Assembly: GCA_021163085.1 (NCBI GenBank)
Contig: JAGGXL010000143.1
Location: 1 to 15,571, forward strand
DNA from: Thermodesulfobacterium sp.
GTDB taxonomy: Bacteria; Desulfobacterota; Thermodesulfobacteria; Thermodesulfobacteriales; Thermodesulfobacteriaceae
Length of the DNA stretch: 15,571 nt
Direction: 5' to 3'
The first letter of the stretch is position 1; each line of letters starts with the position of its first letter. Shown piece by piece: positions 13,733-15,571 of the stretch. The notes beneath the pieces are model-generated. The model had not been told where the DNA came from. It ran no database searches and saw only the letters and a list, made by a program, of their open reading frames with translations. A program made the position numbers and the translations under genes.

Positions 13733-14503
13733 ATGCAAGAAGAGATATTAAAGCTTATTGAATTACAAAAAATTGACTTAGAGGTGCTTAAAATTGAAAA
13801 AAGCATGCAAGAAATTCCCCAATCACTAAAAAAAGTTCAAAAAGAAAGAGATCAGCTAACACAAAAACTGGAAGACCTCAATCATTTAATAGAAAAAAAG
13901 AAAAAACAAAAGGATCTATTTGAAGAAGAATTAAAACAGGAATATCAGAGACTTAAAAGCACTCAATCCAGACTAATCCATATCAGAGGAACAAGAGAAT
14001 ATCAGCTTCTCCTAAGAGAAATCGAAGAAATCAAAAAAACAAATAAACAAAAAGAAGAAGAAATATTAAAACTTATGGAGGAAATAGAAAACTTAGATAA
14101 AGAAAAAGAAAAACTTAAAAAGGAAGTTGAGAACACAGAAAATTTGTTTAAAGAAGAAAAACAAAAATTTGACTCTTTTTGTGCTAAACTTTCAGAAAAC
14201 AAAGAAAATTTCTTAAAAAAGAGAGAAGAAATTGCAAAGAAAATCCCTTCCAATCTTCTAAGAAAGTATGAAACTATAAAGCAGAAAAAGGGAGGAATTG
14301 GGATTGTCCCTGTAGATAACTATGTGTGCGAAGGCTGTCACATGGCTATTCCTCCTCAACTTTACAACGAGCTTCAAAGAGATAATAGATATTACGAATG
14401 CCCACATTGTAAAAGATTAATTTATTATAAGAAAATTTATATTCAGGAGGATTCTAATCAAGAAGAAAATAAATCTTCTCTAAAAGAAGCTTCGCTATCT
14501 TAA
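13733..14503 (+). CDS. Coiled-coil protein with C-terminal C4 zinc ribbon (zf-RING_7/CT398 type)
   Basis: A 256-residue protein: residues about 5-170 are almost continuous charged helix, broken near RGTREYQLL (85-93), which suggests an antiparallel coiled-coil hairpin. Then comes a C4 zinc ribbon with C199, C202, C223 and C226 (VCEGCHMAIPP...YYECPHCKRLIYY). This build is that of the zf-RING_7/CT398 group, a widespread bacterial family of unknown function that is often beside nif3 genes, as here. The C-terminal 25 residues are Glu/Ser-rich and probably disordered. GGAGGG lies just before the start. It is co-transcribed with the Nif3 gene and with the following tsaC-like gene, 4 bases downstream. 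Confidence 0.9.
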   Translation: MQEEILKLIELQKIDLEVLKIEKSMQEIPQSLKKVQKERDQLTQKLEDLNHLIEKKKKQKDLFEEELKQEYQRLKSTQSRLIHIRGTREYQLLLREIEEIKKTNKQKEEEILKLMEEIENLDKEKEKLKKEVENTENLFKEEKQKFDSFCAKLSENKENFLKKREEIAKKIPSNLLRKYETIKQKKGGIGIVPVDNYVCEGCHMAIPPQLYNELQRDNRYYECPHCKRLIYYKKIYIQEDSNQEENKSSLKEASLS

Positions 14504-14507
14504 TTTA

Positions 14508-15146
14508 ATGAATCCTATCATTCTAAAACTTGCAAAAGACCTTTCAAATATTAATAAAATTGCTGAAGAGGTAGCTTCTTATCTTAAAGAAGATAAAGTG
14601 GGAGCTATACCCACTGAAACCTTTTATGGTCTTGCTGCAAATCCTTTTTCAGAAAAAGCTGTAAAAAAAATTTTTTATTTAAAAAGAAGACCACCTAATA
14701 AACCCATACCTTTACTTATAGGAAATTTGAAACAACTTTCACTTATAGTGAAGGATGTCCCACCATTAGCTGAAAAACTAATTTCAAAATTCTGGCCTGG
14801 TCCTTTAACTATAATATTCAAAGCAAAGGAATCTATTCCGCCTCTGCTTACTGCTAACACAGGAACTATAGGAGTCAGACTTTCTTCTTCTCCTGTAGTA
14901 AAAAAATTATGTGAAGTATTTAAAGCTCCTATCACAGGAACAAGTGCTAACATAAGTGAAGGAGCTCCTTTGAGAAGTACAGAAGAAATATTGAATAAAA
15001 TCCCAGAAGTGGACTTTGTTTTAAATGGAGGTAAACTTCAGGCTAAAGCACCTTCAACTGTTGTTTCTGTAATAGATAACAAGCTTTCACTGTTAAGAGA
15101 AGGAATAATTCCTTTTGAAAAAGTTAAAGTTTCACTTCTCCTCTAA
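14508..15146 (+). CDS. tsaC: L-threonylcarbamoyladenylate synthase (YrdC/Sua5 family)
   Basis: A 212-residue protein consisting of one YrdC domain. It uses threonine, bicarbonate and ATP to make threonylcarbamoyl-AMP, which the TsaD complex transfers to A37 of ANN-decoding tRNAs as t6A. Motifs: IPTETFYGLAANP (34-46), the basic loop KRRPPNKPIPLL (59-70), FWPGPLTIIF (94-103), TIGVRLSSSP (120-129), TGTSANIS (143-150) and the APSTVV strand. It lacks the extra C-terminal Sua5 domain, so it is nearer TsaC in build. It is the third gene behind tRNA(CAT), itself an ANN decoder and thus a likely t6A substrate. No good ribosome site is seen; coupling to the upstream gene is likely. Its stop overlaps the stop of an apparent decayed frame on the other strand. 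Confidence 0.94.
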   Translation: MNPIILKLAKDLSNINKIAEEVASYLKEDKVGAIPTETFYGLAANPFSEKAVKKIFYLKRRPPNKPIPLLIGNLKQLSLIVKDVPPLAEKLISKFWPGPLTIIFKAKESIPPLLTANTGTIGVRLSSSPVVKKLCEVFKAPITGTSANISEGAPLRSTEEILNKIPEVDFVLNGGKLQAKAPSTVVSVIDNKLSLLREGIIPFEKVKVSLLL

Positions 15147-15357
15147 ATATCTCCTGCTATCTTTTTAACTTTGCCTTGCTTAAATTTCAAGTCGGGAATT
15201 CAAAACCTGTTATTTACTTAGGAAATTTGAACAATTCTTAATAAGATTTATAAGGAAAACTGACTCTCAATTTCTATTTTATTTAAAATTGATCCTGTTG
15301 CGTAAAGATAAGCTTTAACTTCTACAGGCCTTGTCCAACTAAATTTGCTATTCCTCC
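15143..15357 (-). pseudogene. Possible remnant of a small protein gene with three in-frame stops
   Basis: This is the 200-base gap between tsaC and the zinc-ribbon gene. On the minus strand one frame reads protein-like from about 15348 (SKFSWTRPVEVKAYLY, then ATGSILNKIEIESQFSL), meets TAA at 15250-15248, and in the same frame, after another TAA and a TGA, ends with IPDLKFKQGKVKKIAGDI and TAG 15145-15143. Codon use resembles the neighbouring genes. AGGAGG (15358-15353) lies where the ribosome site of a second gene in the zinc-ribbon operon would be, but no ATG, GTG or TTG follows in frame. It looks like a decayed gene of about 65 codons. I do not recognise the family, and chance cannot be excluded. 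Confidence 0.35.
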
Positions 15358-15548
15358 TCTATTTCTATTTCTAAATAAGAATGTCCACATTCATAGCACT
15401 TTACATCTAAAATATTTTCTAAATGTGCTACATATAAAGTATCTGCTCCACAGAATTTACAAATTTCTCCTATATTTTCTTCTTTTATAGCATTAAGTAT
15501 ATCTTCCTTGATATCTTCAGGGATATCAGGGTCAAAAATCACTTTCAC
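15348..15548 (-). CDS. Small zinc-ribbon protein of unknown function
   Basis: A 66-residue acidic protein with two CxxC knuckles, C30/C33 (CKFCG) and C51/C54 (CYECG), 17 residues apart, likely one zinc ribbon. The N-terminal part (FDPDIPEDIKEDILNAIKEE) is predicted helical and the C-terminus is LEIEIEEE. The start is GTG at 15548, supported by AGGAGG five bases upstream on the minus strand. I recognise no named family. The motif pair is seen directly; nucleic-acid or protein binding is only a guess. The upstream context is outside the window. Confidence 0.8.
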   Translation of the reverse strand: MKVIFDPDIPEDIKEDILNAIKEENIGEICKFCGADTLYVAHLENILDVKCYECGHSYLEIEIEEE

Positions 15549-15571
15549 CCTTGCCTCCTCGGTTAAAATTC

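Noticed and set aside
1..15571. Mobile elements, CRISPR array, phage or toxin-antitoxin genes
   Set aside because: I saw no direct-repeat array, transposase or integrase motifs, or terminal repeats; the tRNAs show no duplicated 3' ends that would mark an integration site.

Overview
The window is ordinary, densely coded chromosome from a low-GC bacterium. The protein genes are strongly A/T-biased and Lys/Glu/Ile-rich, while the four tRNAs and the 6S-like RNA have very GC-rich stems. That contrast, together with a separate four-subunit 2-oxoacid:ferredoxin oxidoreductase, suggests an anaerobic thermophile, possibly of the Thermodesulfobacteriota. This placement is inferred from style and gene content only. 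Gaps between genes are short: none exceeds 300 bases, and the largest gap (15147-15347) holds what looks like a decayed gene.

Left part (1-5056, + strand): the 3' part of a PHP-domain phosphoesterase gene broken by a one-base frameshift; nadA (NAD synthesis); then a cell-division and RNA block made of a small ZapB-like coiled-coil protein, zapA, a 6S RNA whose 5' arm lies inside the end of zapA, rny (RNase Y) and ymdB. Middle (5053-6364, - strand): def and fabG. fabG is divergent from a porGDAB operon (6505-9490), and the two putative promoters have -35 boxes lying back to back in an inverted repeat.

Right part (9495-15146, + strand): three units of similar build, each a strong TTGAC(A/G) promoter, one or two tRNA genes, then a protein gene a few bases downstream with no visible terminator or new promoter: tRNA-Gly with a metallo-beta-lactamase-fold hydrolase and mobB; tRNA-Lys and tRNA-Glu with queC and a Cys-rich YkgJ-type protein; tRNA(CAT) with a Nif3-family protein, a coiled-coil/zinc-ribbon protein and a threonylcarbamoyladenylate synthase. 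A PerR-like Fur-family regulator sits between the last two, with an 18-bp palindrome over its putative -10 box. At the right edge a small minus-strand zinc-ribbon protein is followed by the apparent gene remnant.

The genes cover housekeeping work: acetyl-CoA supply and use (POR, FabG), NAD and molybdenum cofactors, tRNA modification (QueC, TsaC), RNA turnover (RNase Y), division (ZapA) and peroxide/metal sensing (PerR-like). I see no mobile element, CRISPR array, phage gene or clearly new multi-gene system. The points most worth a second look are RNA/mRNA overlaps, the shared tRNA-mRNA units, two candidate operators and the decayed frame near the right end.
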